Assembly (NCBI GenBank): GCA_964019695.1
Contig: OZ026525.1
Span: 64,760,253-64,824,252, forward strand
DNA from: Loripinus fragilis
Taxonomy: Eukaryota > Mollusca > Bivalvia > Lucinida > Lucinidae
DNA: 64,000 nucleotides
Reading direction: 5' to 3'
Shown here piece after piece: positions 22,449-32,879 of this stretch; the stretch's first letter is position 1, and every line of letters begins with the position of its first letter. The notes under the pieces are model-generated. The model searched no databases. It had not been told where the DNA came from and saw only the letters and a program-made list of their open reading frames with translations. A program made the translations under genes and the position numbers.

Positions 22449-22600
22449 AGTCTTCTCTGGTCGCAAATTCTGAAGACAGGTTTTCTCGCTTCGAGGCCCA
22501 GAAACATGGAGGTGACTTTGTTGCATACGATAAACAAATGCACAGATCAGCCTGCACATCCGCGCAGTCTGATCAGCGCATTTGTTTTCCGCTACCATCA
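22449..22600. mobile_element. MITE family R6, rearranged partial copy
   Basis: Contains the R6 end (GAAGACAGGTTTTCTCGC, TTCGAGGCCC) and the CAGTCTGATCAGC hairpin core, but not in the order seen in complete copies at 35151-35383 and 39197-39394. Confidence 0.55.
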
Positions 22601-23236
22601 AATTATACTATCTAAGCCGCTTCATATAAAATTTCAATACACATGTATGTATTCTAGCTAGTGGCTGAGATTGAGATTTATCAACTAATAAAAAGAAGGC
22701 CACCCCATTTATACGTCTTACAGACATGAACATGTTATGATAACAAATTTATATATTGTAGTTCGTATCTTGAATGACCTTTATGAATGCATTATATGAG
22801 CTTTGGCGCATGCTTAAAAGAAGCCTTGGGCTGTACCCACCCCACCCCTTGTGTATGTATTGCCTATTGTTAAAATAGCTAGTATTCCAATCTGGGAAAT
22901 GTGGCGGCTGGGAAGGGATACGATCATGTACCCACAAGTCTAGATTATCCCAGGGGTGATCGAACAGAGATGGATTGGGATCTGGGAGGCTGGTCTAGGA
23001 GTATGACATGGTCAGCCTGCAAACAGTTCCTTGCCATATTGCAGGTATGCTGGGACTGTCTTGCTTGAAGAGAAAATTGTTTCAAACATTCTGATAGATT
23101 GGCATGACATGTGCGTGAGGCCTTCATCCACTGTAAGTGACCCCCGAATTACTATGCAAATCAAACATACCTTATACGAAGCTAAGGGTGGCCTTCCTTC
23201 TCTTAGCATGAGTATATGAAGGTTACAGATACGAAC

Positions 23237-23368
23237 CTGCTTTCAGAAGATCGACAGTCTTGACCCAATCTTTAACGGCAGCTGTAGGATCCCTTGCCTC
23301 GTTATCCCTCTCTGATATCTTTTCTTTTGATAACACTGGAGCCATCGCTGAACACTGTTTGTGGAACT
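23237..23368 (-). CDS. CaaX-box protein gene, upstream exon
   Basis: A 132-bp exon on the minus strand, from acceptor GTATTCTAG|AG (AG at 23369-23370) to donor GCAG|GTTCGT. It is open throughout in only one phase compatible with both neighbours (phase 1 in, phase 1 out). It encodes EFHKQCSAMAPVLSKEKI, an acidic ARDP segment and VKDWVKTVDLLKA. Its final G plus AG of the exon at 19939 gives Glu and reads through into PENPFGDD. I recognise no named domain; it looks like an amphipathic helix leading into the disordered tail. Confidence comes from splice-site quality and phase agreement, not homology. Confidence 0.75.
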
Positions 23369-23459
23369 CTAGAATACAAACACAATAAAACCTAGATAAC
23401 TCGAATTTTGATAGCTCTCTTATAAAGGGTGTTAAGAATTTAAGAATATATCATGATTG

Positions 23460-23575
23460 TAAGGGTAGGATAGAAAAATCCGTCCCGAGGATCGCCTTTT
23501 GGCATCACGAGGCTTGCCGAGTGATGACAAACGGTGACACCGAGGGACGGATTTACCTATCCTACCCTCACACGA
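23460..23575. mobile_element. Foldback element
   Basis: GTAAGGGTAGGATAGAAAAATCCGTCCC (left) pairs with GGGACGGATTTACCTATCCTACCC (right) around a GCATCACGAGGCTTGCCGAGTGATG loop that is itself palindromic. About 115 bp. Confidence 0.8.
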
Positions 23576-23964
23576 ATAGTGGATTCTTTTTCTTGCTCAT
23601 CACTGTTTTATGTATCTATTTATTCTAAAATAAGCTTCCAGGAGTTCCTGAATACGATAAGATGAAATTTCATATGATGACGTTACTTGACGTCCAGGGT
23701 AAGATAGCATGGGTAAAATAACATTTTCTATCCCAGTGTAAAATCTCAGATATCATTATCCAGTGTGCAAGAAATTCATTCTGCAATAAAATTGTTTTTC
23801 CGTTAGTTCAGTAATAGTTCTTTATAGTGGACATGCAATGGGGATATTAAATCAAATATTTTGGCCTCGAAAATAATTAGTCTGCAAAAACCATTGAAAG
23901 TAACAACAAACAACTATTGCCACCTTAGTGATCAGAACCTTTTCTAATCGGTTTAGGAACTCTT

Positions 23965-24490
23965 CGTGCATTTGTATTCCTATTCTTCGTTGATTTGTAT
24001 CTATTCTTCATGGATTTGTATTCCTATGGTAAATGGATTTGTATTCCTATGGTTCATGGATTTGTATTTTTATTCTTCATGGATTTATATTCCTATTCTT
24101 CATGGATTTGTATTCCTATTCTTCATGGATTTGTATTCCTATTCTTCCTATTCTTCATGGATTTGTATTCCTATTCTTCATGGATTTGTATTCCTATTCT
24201 TCGTGGATTTATACTCCAATTCTTCCTATTCTTATGGATTTGTATTTCTATTCTTCATGGATTTATATTCCTATTCTTCCTATTTTTCATGGATTTGTAT
24301 TCCTATTCTTCATGGATTTATATTCCTATTCTTCATGGATTTGTATTCCTATTCTTCATGGATTTGTATTCCTATTCTTCATGGATTTCTATTCCAATTC
24401 TTCCTATTTTCATGGATTTGTATCTATTCTTCGTGGATTTGTTTTCTTATTCTTCATGAATTTGTATCTATTTTTCATGTACTTCGTGGA
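23965..24490. repeat. 23-bp minisatellite, open in all three plus frames
   Basis: About 20 copies of GGATTTGTATTCCTATTCTTC plus AT, with occasional shortened units. Because 23 is not a multiple of three and the unit has no stop in any frame, all three plus frames stay open for 154-199 codons with a cycling FMDLYSYSSWICIPILHG pattern. There is no sign of selection for protein; I call it non-coding. Confidence 0.9.
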
Positions 24491-24742
24491 TTTGTATTCA
24501 TCTTATGTAAACCCTTCGGACAGTTTCTAAACTGTAAGGCTTACAATAACCATCCAAAAACTTAGATGTCATAAGTTTTGGAAAATATCAGAAAGATCGA
24601 AAGACAGTGCCCATTATGATAGACAATATAATTTGGCGAAGTCATTGTATGTCGGACACGATGAACTGCGGAGTGAACTTTCTTAACACCCCTTAAGTCG
24701 CGATAGACCTTTTTAGAGTAAAATTTTGATTGCATTTAAATC

Positions 24743-24926
24743 TGTGTAAAACAGCCACTCAAAAATAGACAAAACAAAGATCCTAGTAACAATTGGTAGC
24801 TTAATAAAGGTCGAAAGTATTGCAGAATGCTCCCCTTGGAGCATTCTGCAATACTTTTGACCTGCATTAAGCAATAATTGGTCTTGAAAACCAATTTTCG
24901 GTCTTTTTGAGAGTGGCCGTGTTACA
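24743..24926. mobile_element. Tc1-like MITE R9, copy 1
   Basis: Ends TGTGTAAAACAGCCACTC / GAGTGGCCGTGTTACA. The centre is a near-perfect palindrome, GCAGAATGCTCCCC and mirror, flanked by TTGGTCTTGAAAACC. Copy 2 at 63324-63503 is better preserved. Confidence 0.8.
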
Positions 24927-25040
24927 TAGGTTTACTACATGTTATGTTTGGGGCTTTATCAGGTAAGGCTCGATCAACCCATTTGGCTGCATCAACTTGC
25001 TAGAGTAATGTTATTTTGCATGTAACAAGTTTAGTTATAT

Positions 25041-25375
25041 ATAGAATCTTACATGAGTGCTCCCCTTGTTGCAGCTAAAGATGGAGCTTAAATGAGTGCT
25101 CCCCTTGTTGCAGGTAAGTGTTCCCCTTGTTGCAGATAAAGAGGATCATACATGAGAGCTCCCCTTGTTGCAGATATAGATGAGCTTACAGGAGTGCTCC
25201 CCTTGTTGCAGATAAAGAGGATCTTACATGAGTAATCCCCGTGTTGCAGATATAGAGGATCTTACATGAGAGCTTCCCTTGTATCAGATATAGACGATCT
25301 TACGTGAGTGCTCCCCTTGTTGCAGATATAGACTATTTTCTATGAGTGCCCCCCCCCCCGTGTTGCAGATATAGA
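25041..25375 (+). repeat. ~38-bp minisatellite derived from the end of foldback element R2
   Basis: Eight or nine units of ATAGAGGATCTTACATGAGT then GCTCCCCTTGTTGCAG. The first part is the R2 terminus (GATCTTACATGAGTGCTC), and the array runs directly into an R2 copy at 25365. Each unit ends in CCCCTTGTTGCAG, which resembles a 3' splice site. Confidence 0.85.
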
Positions 25376-25660
25376 CAATCTTACATGAGTGCTCATGTTT
25401 TATTGAAGTTATTAAACGAGTTGGGAAAAAAAGAGAAAATGCGAGGCTTGCCGAGCATTTTATCTATTTTTCGCAACGAGTTTAATAAATTCAATAATAC
25501 AAGAGCACTCATGTTAGATTCTATTTATCATATGACATAAAGATTACTTTGAAATCTCACTTCTGCCGTAAAAACGTTATAATTTTGTCATTATGATCGC
25601 AACGTTGTTATGGACGTCATACCGTATCCCATAAATCTGTAAACCACTAAACAGCTAAAA
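25365..25660 (+). mobile_element. Foldback element R2, copy
   Basis: CTTACATGAGTGCTCATG, arm TTTTATTGAAGTTATTAAACG and mirror GAGTTTAATAAATTCAATAA, tail with TTTCTGCCGTAAAAACG. Confidence 0.8.
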
Positions 25661-25769
25661 ATCCCAAATGAGAATAATTATTTGTGTGAGAAAATCCGGA
25701 ATTTCTTTGAACACTCATACACACATGTGGCAGATCATTAGATGCATATTTGGATGATTTGTAACATTT

Positions 25770-26105
25770 GTTTAAGAACTAAAATCATCTATTTTATCTA
25801 AATATGTGTCGCCGTGCTGACATGGAAAAAGTAGATCTGGATGATTTGCAATATTTGTTGCATTTATCACGATTTTTTTTACCAGTGATTCGTTTGGACC
25901 TCTGCCGAGAGTATGTGACAAGATTTGATAAAAATTCCCATCGGTTTGGAAAAAAGATGACAAACAGTTTGTAAGGGGAAATTCCATGGAAAGCACTGTA
26001 AAGTTCCCAAAAAGGGGTATTGACGTAACGTACCACTCTAATTTGTGTTACTCGTTGGGTGGTCCAAGATGATTTGAACTTTAAAAAGCAATCCCATAGC
26101 ATATC
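25770..26105 (-). other. Coding-like but unassigned minus-strand stretch
   Basis: Two overlapping minus-strand frames (25772-25996 and 25794-26102) have reasonable protein composition. One reads SHTLGRGPNESLVKK and later NHPDLLFPC. I cannot assign a family, no good splice sites frame it, and the frames conflict. A decayed transposon gene is possible. Confidence 0.25.
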
Positions 26106-26329
26106 TTTGAGACTAGGTCTATAAAAAAAATAAATTGCTAAATCTCAAAGCTACAGTTACTGTCTGTAGCAAATCAAATGTGATGCATTTTGGAAAAGTT
26201 ATTTTTGCCCCTTTGCATGTTTTATTAGGGCATTGTGGTTTCATTTATGACAACAAAACCATAGAATTCAACTGTCTTATGAATAATTGATCAGACTTTT
26301 TGATTAAACACATTTAATATATCACTTAC

Positions 26330-26369
26330 CAATATCAGGAAAAGGCATATATATTAACAGTGGAAACCT
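26330..26369 (-). CDS. Possible micro-exon of the CaaX-protein gene
   Basis: A 40-bp interval lies between a strong acceptor (CCGTTCTTTCCAG, AG at 26370-26371) and a strong donor (ATTG|GTAAGT). In the only frame without a stop it reads RFPLLIYMPFPDI and ends in phase 1, exactly what the exon at 23237-23368 needs. Such an interval can arise by chance in several kilobases, so this is a candidate only. Confidence 0.35.
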
Positions 26370-26480
26370 CTGGAAAGAACGGATACTTTTGGTTTTAAGT
26401 ATAGTTATATAGTCTGTAGTCTATAAAACACTTTGAAAATGTGTTATTTTGAAAGAAATTTTCCATGGGCGTAATTTAAC

Positions 26481-26680
26481 ATGAAGACAAAATCAGTTCA
26501 GTACTCAGTGACGTCACACCAGGCGGCGACCTTGAGTGAGAAAAGAACTGTCAGCTCGATTAACAACACACTTTTTATGCTTGACAATTTGGTCAGAAAA
26601 ATAAATTTAAGACACTCTTTGGCTGTGGCCCAAGCTGAACGTTGGAAGGTGAGGGTTCTATTGTTGTTATCATTACCCCC
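26481..26680 (+). other. Short plus-strand ORF ending at a donor-like site
   Basis: An ATG frame (MKTKSVQYSVTSHQAAT...) runs to TGGAAG|GTGAGGG. It spans a TGACGTCA palindrome. No homologous family is recognised and no partner exon found; a poly-C tract follows at 26676-26691. Confidence 0.2.
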
Positions 26681-27119
26681 CCCCCCCCCCACCCTTCACA
26701 TGGAAGATTACCCGTTTAGTGCTAGTTTCATCTTTGAGTCATTTATTTTTAACCCTTTTAATTCTGGATACAGGTAAAAAGTTTCATAGTATTAAAATGT
26801 ATCTATAATAATCCGACAGAATGAAAAGGACAGAAAGAAAAAGGTTAAGCAATCATACAGTCTCCCTGACCGCGTCTAATATGTAATAGTAAGCAATACG
26901 GTGAAACACCTGGAGAAACATGACACTTTCAATGACTGTTAGCATGGATTCAGGGCAAAGCAGAGTTACTGGACTCAGATCCGTACACTCTACTTTGGAC
27001 TGACTGCATCCTTCCACACACACTGGTATGGTTATCTTCGAGTACAGAAAAGCATTTGGCTGCATACATCATCAGCTTTTCTGACGAAGGTCCGTTGCTT
27101 AGGAATACACAGCAGTTTA

Positions 27120-27698
27120 TTGGAGGGCCACTTAGTCACCAAAGAAAGTACATGCGGTTAGTGGCGTCCGTCTCTAAAAGCTTTGTGTTAGGACCAGTTT
27201 GATTCCGGATTTTCATCAATGACCTACAAGACAAACGCAGTTCCAAGCCGATGGCTACATCATTTACAGAGAGATGAAATTACAATATATTTGAAGACTA
27301 GCATACTAAGAAACAGAACCTTTGCAAATTTGCTGCATGAGAATGAAACTGGGGAGTGAACTTTCACTGCATGAAATGTAACATGCTAAAAGTATCCAGA
27401 GCCAAATCAACCATGACATTCAGCTACCAAAATAATAACTTGATATGATACAACGTTGGGCAGCCCGATTTTTGACAGGTAGATACAGAAACACTAGCAG
27501 GGTGACAGACAGTTCGACTACCTTCGAAACCATAACCAGAAGTACCAAGCTGCAACTGTCTTGTAAAAGTTGTGCATGATCTGATAACAGTGGCGGATTC
27601 TGGATACTTGACACCAGCTAGCGAGAAGACACGAGCTAGCTGCATATTCATGCAAGTTATAACAGTACCCTACATCCAGCAACCGTTTCAAATTCAGC
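27120..27698 (+). pseudogene. Degenerate LINE reverse transcriptase, left part
   Basis: The plus strand gives scattered RT-like fragments in changing frames: LGPV followed by FRIFINDLQDK (motif 4/B region), a WGVNF-like piece, then IQRWAARFLTGRYRNTSRVTD, which is the conserved C-terminal region of many non-LTR RTs (QRRAARWVTGRYR...S.VTDM). Further on, TRSTKL and HASYNS-type remnants lead to FPRTIP, which is interrupted by the transposon at 27704. Many stops and frameshifts make this a dead fragment. Confidence 0.75.
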
Positions 27699-27703
27699 TT
27701 TTC

Positions 27704-29430
27704 CACGGGTGGTAAACCTAGGAACTACCACGAAATTGTGTTAACGTATTTTTGTTCCCAAGCCACATCCGGGACACGTCGTGGTAGTTTCCAGGCCGAA
27801 AATTGGATAAAAAAGGTTGGTGTCACTTTCATTTTTGTTTTATTTTACAACTATGAACGAACAATTGCGAAATCCGACAATGTGGTTCCGTGTAAATATG
27901 TCTCAGCGTCCCCTCTAGCCCAAAATTTTGTTTGAAAAGTTATTTTCTTTTTTTAGATTCGTGTTTCCCCACTGAGCATCGGACCAACTTTCCCCAAAGT
28001 TCGTAGGATTTTAGCCCATATCTGTCAAATTAAATGAAATTTGATATCATTTGACGATGGAAATGATAAAAAGACCCTGAATAAATATTCCTACACAGAA
28101 AAAAAAGCTGAGCATTTACTCGTAAACGATTCATGCCCCGTTCGTCCTGTGTGGTAGTTTCCAGCCCATCGTGGTAGTTAAAATGCTATCGTGGTAGTTT
28201 CTAAGACTTTGTAGGAATTTAGTAGTATTTCGCATCAGCAGATGTTCACTATCCAGGAGCTACTTTATCTTTATAAAGACAGAATGTGCAGTCCGAACCT
28301 TGAATACCCCTCTTATTCATACGAAGACCTTTTCAAAAAACCTTTTGTCAGATAACAAATGTCGACTGCCTGAATTTTAATTTTGGTGGGCCATTGAAAT
28401 GATGAGAAGAATGAAAAGAAGGGATAGTCACACATTTTGTTTTTGAATAAACATGCCTTTTAATTATCAAATAACATGCCCGTTCATCGTCACACTCACA
28501 TGTACGAGATAAAAAGTGTCCCAACCCGAGGATATTTCCCCTTTTTTGAAAGCGCAAGTACTGACGATACTTTGGGCCAGTAGTCTTAGCCTGCCATTTA
28601 ATCTTAAAGTTGACTGAACATGGAACAAGGTAGCGAGTGACGCAATTTTTTATATCATTTTAGTGTCTGTTGCTTGGTCCACCACCGCTCAACTGATGAC
28701 CTTCTTTTGCTTTAGATTTCCAGAGGTGTTGTTTGGCAGTCCAGGGCATGATCTCCACCTGTCAAGCATCACATTGAATCACTTGAGTCCTCAGCTTAGC
28801 TTCTTCATGGTGTTGAAATGTGATTTATTTGTTTACCGAGGTAATTAATTGACGAGTTCGAGGGTTATCATGCGAAACAAACAACCACTATAATGTTTTG
28901 TAACACTTCAAAAACGTATCCTACACAGTCTTGGAAACTACCACGATAGCATTTTAACTACCACGATGAGCTGGAAACTACCAAACAGGAAAAATTGGGG
29001 ATGAATCGTTTACGAGTAAATGCTCAGATTTTTTTCTGCGGAGGAATGTTTATTCAGGGTCTTTTTATCATTTTCATCGTCAAATGATATCCAATTCCAT
29101 TTAATTTGACAGATATGGGCTAAAATTCTTCGAACTTAGGGGAAAGTTGGTCCGATGCTCAGTGGGGAAACACGAATCTAAAGAAAGAAAAAAACTTTTC
29201 AAACAAAATTTTGGGCTAGAGGGGACGCTGAGACATATTTACACGGAACCACATTGTCGGATTTCACCATTGTTCGTTCTTAGTTGTAAAATAAAACAAA
29301 AATGAAAGTGACACCAACCTTTCTTTATCCAATTTTCGGCCTGGAAACTACCACGACGTGTCCCGGATGTGGCTTGGGAACAAAAATACGTTAACACAAT
29401 TTCGTGGTAGTTCCTAGGTTTACCACCGTG
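27704..29430. mobile_element. DNA transposon with ~0.5-kb terminal inverted repeats (TSD TTTTC)
   Basis: The left arm (27704-28230) and right arm (about 28905-29430) are inverted copies. They begin CACGG(G)TGGTAAACCTAGG and continue through GTTAACGTATTTTTGTTCCC, CATCCGGGACACGTCGTGG and TTTTGGGCTAGAGGGGACGC blocks. TTTTC flanks both ends (27699-27703 and 29431-29435). The motif CGTGGTAGTTTC recurs several times in each arm in subterminal positions, as transposase-binding sites do in some foldback elements. The ~0.7-kb spacer (28231-28904) holds one 61-codon frame (28663-28848) without a recognisable domain. No transposase is seen, so it is presumably mobilised in trans. The interruption of one LINE by this element (27698 to 29436) confirms the boundaries. 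Confidence 0.9.
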
Positions 29431-29435
29431 TTTTC

Positions 29436-29560
29436 TCTTAGGACATCCCATGTGGAATAGGCTGTCAGCAGCTGCTGCTGAGGCTCCCTCTCAGTCAAGA
29501 GGGAGTTTGGAATCCTTACCTTCTAATCGGGGTTTTACGCATAGCCAAGCGTGTAAAACC
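29436..29560 (+). pseudogene. Degenerate LINE reverse transcriptase, right part (C-terminus)
   Basis: After the transposon the LINE reading resumes, as IP(C/D)..IGCQQLLLRLPLSQ in shifted frames. It matches the end of non-LTR ORF2 proteins (P.WN.LP...V.A.S...FK..L). It is the other half of the fragment ending at 27698. Confidence 0.6.
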
Positions 29561-30313
29561 AAAAATTAATGACGAGTGTTGGGTCATGCCGTTAAGCCTG
29601 GTTCCCAAGTACCCACAGGGAAGACGGATTGGTCACGCTCAAATGGGCGACAAGTGGCTTTATAAGGTACAAATTTCTACTACTTTATTTTTTTACTTTA
29701 AGCTCCTATTGACTTGGGCTGCCGTCCATTCTTAGGCGGTGTTTCTGTTGTTGTTGATTTATTGTTTATTGCTGTATGATTTGAGCTCAGTTCTATATTA
29801 CTATCTTTAAACGAAAGAGAATCATTATCTATACTTTGACAATAACTAATATTCCCTCCCCGAGTTGCAAGAATTAACACAAGAAACATTTACTTTAATT
29901 CCTCACAAGTCGAATTCGTTAGCGTAACAAATGAAATCTGTGAAGGAGACATTTCATTATGATAGGAGACATGTTAACCAGACTTGTTATTACATTACAT
30001 TTGCTTCATTTTGAATGAAATTTCGCATGATTATTGGCAATACATTAGGTGTTCGTTTATAAGTTTGCTTGTTAACAATTTCATACCACCTACATCAGTG
30101 TAGACCTTGCACATTACGATCAATATATTTCGTGGTAAAGTTGGTAAGGTTGGTGTGATACTTTTCTTTGTCATTGTTAACAACCTTCATGAGCGTTCAA
30201 TGTAGAAATTGCATTATTAGGTGTGTTTTATCTCTTGTAAAATATTGCTTTGTCATGGTGATATTATGCAATTATTCATCTGTGTTTACTGTATAAGGGA
30301 CAAGGCAGGTGTA
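29561..30313. other. Intergenic DNA, no gene recognised
   Basis: The 63-codon minus-strand frame at 29698-29889 contains a Ser/Thr-rich stretch and PPKNGRQPKS but nothing I can assign. The rest is AT-rich and unstructured. Confidence 0.4.
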
Positions 30314-30361
30314 CGTGGTGCATTTTTTATGTCCGCAGAACTGGGTTGTATCTCTACAAAT

Positions 30362-30598
30362 GAGCCGCCACATGTGATTTCCAACAATGTGGAATTTTGA
30401 CATGTGTAGACTCAGACGAGCCTCTGCAGCCTCCTTTTAAGCTTAGAAACTCCTAATGTTGTTCGGTCAGTAGCTTCACACTAAAAGAATATTCAAGCGA
30501 CTAGCAAAGGCTCTGATCAGACTGCGGGTATGTGCAGGCTGGTGTGAGCCTGTGCTGGTCACACAAACCACATTGTTGGAAATATCATGCCATGGCTC
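30362..30598. mobile_element. MITE family R3, copy 3 (TSD AAAT, empty site known)
   Basis: GAGCCGCCACATGTGATTTCC... at the left, ...GGAAATATCATGCCATGGCTC at the right, with AAAT at 30358-30361 and 30599-30602. The paralogous position in mariner-like copy A (12899-12902) has a single AAAT and no insert. This proves the 4-bp target duplication and the exact ends. Confidence 0.95.
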
Positions 30599-31711
30599 AA
30601 ATATAGAATTTATGGTACCATAAGGTCTAGCTTCTGTCTATCAATCGATATAAATTTTACATCATGGTTTAGTTCAGTCAAGATATTTAGCTTTGAATAG
30701 AGGACAGTACAGAATACTGACCAAATTTCTTGTCATTTTAAGCGCACAGTAAGCATAGAATTAGACGCTGCTATGTTTCATTCGCTATGGTAAAATAAGT
30801 ATTGGCCAAGCTGAATTCACAATCATTAGTTCAAACGCGAATCATAGACAAGTATACAAAAAATATAAGCAAGTTGTTTGCTCTTCTATAGCAATTTGAA
30901 AACAGCAATCAATATTCCAAAATAATCGCTGGTTCATAAACCTGTTATAAATACCATTATAAACAGATTTTGAAATGTCTTCTGATTTTGCATTGCCCAT
31001 GACATATGTGATCGATCATTCACCAGCAACTATATTGATATATCGATTAAAGCGTGTACCTGGCAACTTCCGGTACTGTCATACCCCCATGTTATAAAAA
31101 GTGGGTGGGGTAAATCAATCCCAGGTGGAATGAATAATAAAAATCTGATCTACATTTTCTTATTTCAGTGATTCCAACTCCTAAGAGCCACAAAAACAGT
31201 TTTAATGTATTTTCTCAATTTAGTAATGCTTCATGGCGTCATTTACTTACAAAGGGATTTTAGCAAACCCTTGTCTATTTGTTTTGCTGTTCATTTCTAA
31301 TAAAAAACTAAATTATTAATTTTTTGGGGGATGAAAGTTACCATAATACTTCCATCTACCTTATAAACAAGAAAAAATATACTAATACTTTACAACCAAC
31401 ATATTAAGTCGCATTCAAAAGCCTGTCCCCAACTTTGATTTGTATCACCTTTTTTTTTTCAATAAATTATATATGCCTACTGTTACAATTTGCTTTGGCT
31501 CCAAATAAATCTTCCATATCCAATACTTGTTGCCAATATGCTATAATGGCCATTTAATATTGTAGCATTAAGTATCCTGTGTCTGCAGCCGACGTATGGA
31601 AATCAGCCCATTTTCATGTGATTGTTTCTAACGTTCTGTCAGAGACAAAGCCAATTGTCAGATTTCTACCATATTTCCAGTGTACGTTATATAGGTGCCT
31701 CTTTGCCTCTT

Positions 31712-31857
31712 GGATTCAGAAGCTTGCTATCAAACTGACAAGTAGCCTACGCTTGCAGTTGCACTTACTAGTTGACTTGCTTAAGATCAAATTGAAATTG
31801 TTTGTACCATTCTAGGAAATATTTAGAGCAAATAACAATCTTATTTGCTCGTGCCAG

Positions 31858-31892
<35 letters not shown>

Positions 31893-32745
31893 CGGAAAAT
31901 TACCCGCTCATCTCTGGCCTAGGTTTGTTTTCTGGGTAAAATTTACCCACACTAGTTTTAAAAAAGCACCTTAACCAACTGGTCAAAATCTTAGTGGACA
32001 GTCTACACATAGCATGGTAACCAACCCATCAGACTCTATAACAAACAGCAGAGTCTACACATAGCATGGTAACCAACCGACCAGACTCTATAATAAACAG
32101 AGCTAAAAAGCACAGGCACTAACCTGTTTAACCCAAGCAAAAAAGTCCCAAGGGACCAACAGACTCTTTAGACAAAGAATGTTAAAATATGACGTACACC
32201 AAACAAGTCTAAAATCAATTAAAACAAGCATAAACTCCTTAAGAAATAGATTGCCAGTCAGACACTCGCTAGCGAGCAAGCAAACGACACAGGCCCATCA
32301 TAGCACACAGGTTAATCAACGCCGTATGCATGAATAAAGAGTGATTTAAATATACAAAATCAATAAATTGACTATTAATAAATCACACAAATGTGTTTTG
32401 ATTTTTTTGCTAAGGTACTGAAGAAGGACCCCTGGGTCCGATTTATTATACTGTTCCAGATTATTGTTTTTTTCTGGGGCAAAAAAGCAAAACACCTAAC
32501 AATACCAATAAAAAATCAATAAAGAATCTCTTACAATACACAAATAGACAGCTTAACCAGGACAAAAGAATTTATCTCTTAAGCACTTGTCTTTAAATTA
32601 CAATGGATAAAGAAATTCATAAAATTCCAAAAAAAGATCTCGGCTTTTATCCATGGGTGTTCTGCTACCTGGGTATGCGGCACCATTGAGGCAAAATGAC
32701 ACTTCTTCCACGAAGAGACACCTGCACCCTCTTAAAACTAAAAAA
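31712..32745. mobile_element. ~1.03-kb insertion in mariner-like copy B
   Basis: Absent from copy A, where CCTCTTAGAAGG runs on to TGCATGTATAG. Contents: a (TA)n tract at about 31861-31890 next to a GAGCGG..CCGCTC hairpin, and a ~62-bp direct duplication (GTCTACACATAGCATGGTAA at about 32003 and 32051). No transposase, RT or clear terminal repeats were found, so its type is unknown. Confidence 0.6.
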
Positions 32746-32879
32746 ATACATTTTGAATTAGTTTTAGGTTGCATGTATAGATAAAAGCTCATTCTTTCCA
32801 AATATATATATGTGTGTTTTTACTTTTGCTGGTTTTAATAAATCTACAGTTCTACGAACATAAAAATTGCCCATCGTAT

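Larger units (their letters stand above)
30314..32876. mobile_element. Non-autonomous mariner-like element, copy B, with two nested insertions
   Basis: Ends ACGTGGTGCATTTTTTATGT and (inverted) ACGATGGGCAATTTTTATGT inside TA dinucleotides (30312-30313, 32877-32878). It is collinear with copy A (12855-14224) except for a 237-bp MITE at 30362-30598 and an extra ~1.03 kb at about 31712-32745. Both copies share CTGGCAACTTCCGGTACTG, CATACCCCCATGTTATAAAA and GGTTGCATGTATAGATAAAA. No transposase. Confidence 0.85.

Noticed and set aside
22945..23219. Overlapping short frames upstream of the CaaX exon (e.g. MSCQSIRMFETIFSSSK)
   Set aside because: Frames on both strands overlap with no family match and the exon boundary at 23237 is clear; possibly a TE scrap but unsupported.
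18585..23368. Assignment of the CaaX protein to EHBP1
   Set aside because: NPF and CaaX are shared, but no C2, CH or bMERB domain is visible and the repeats are unlike anything I know in that family.
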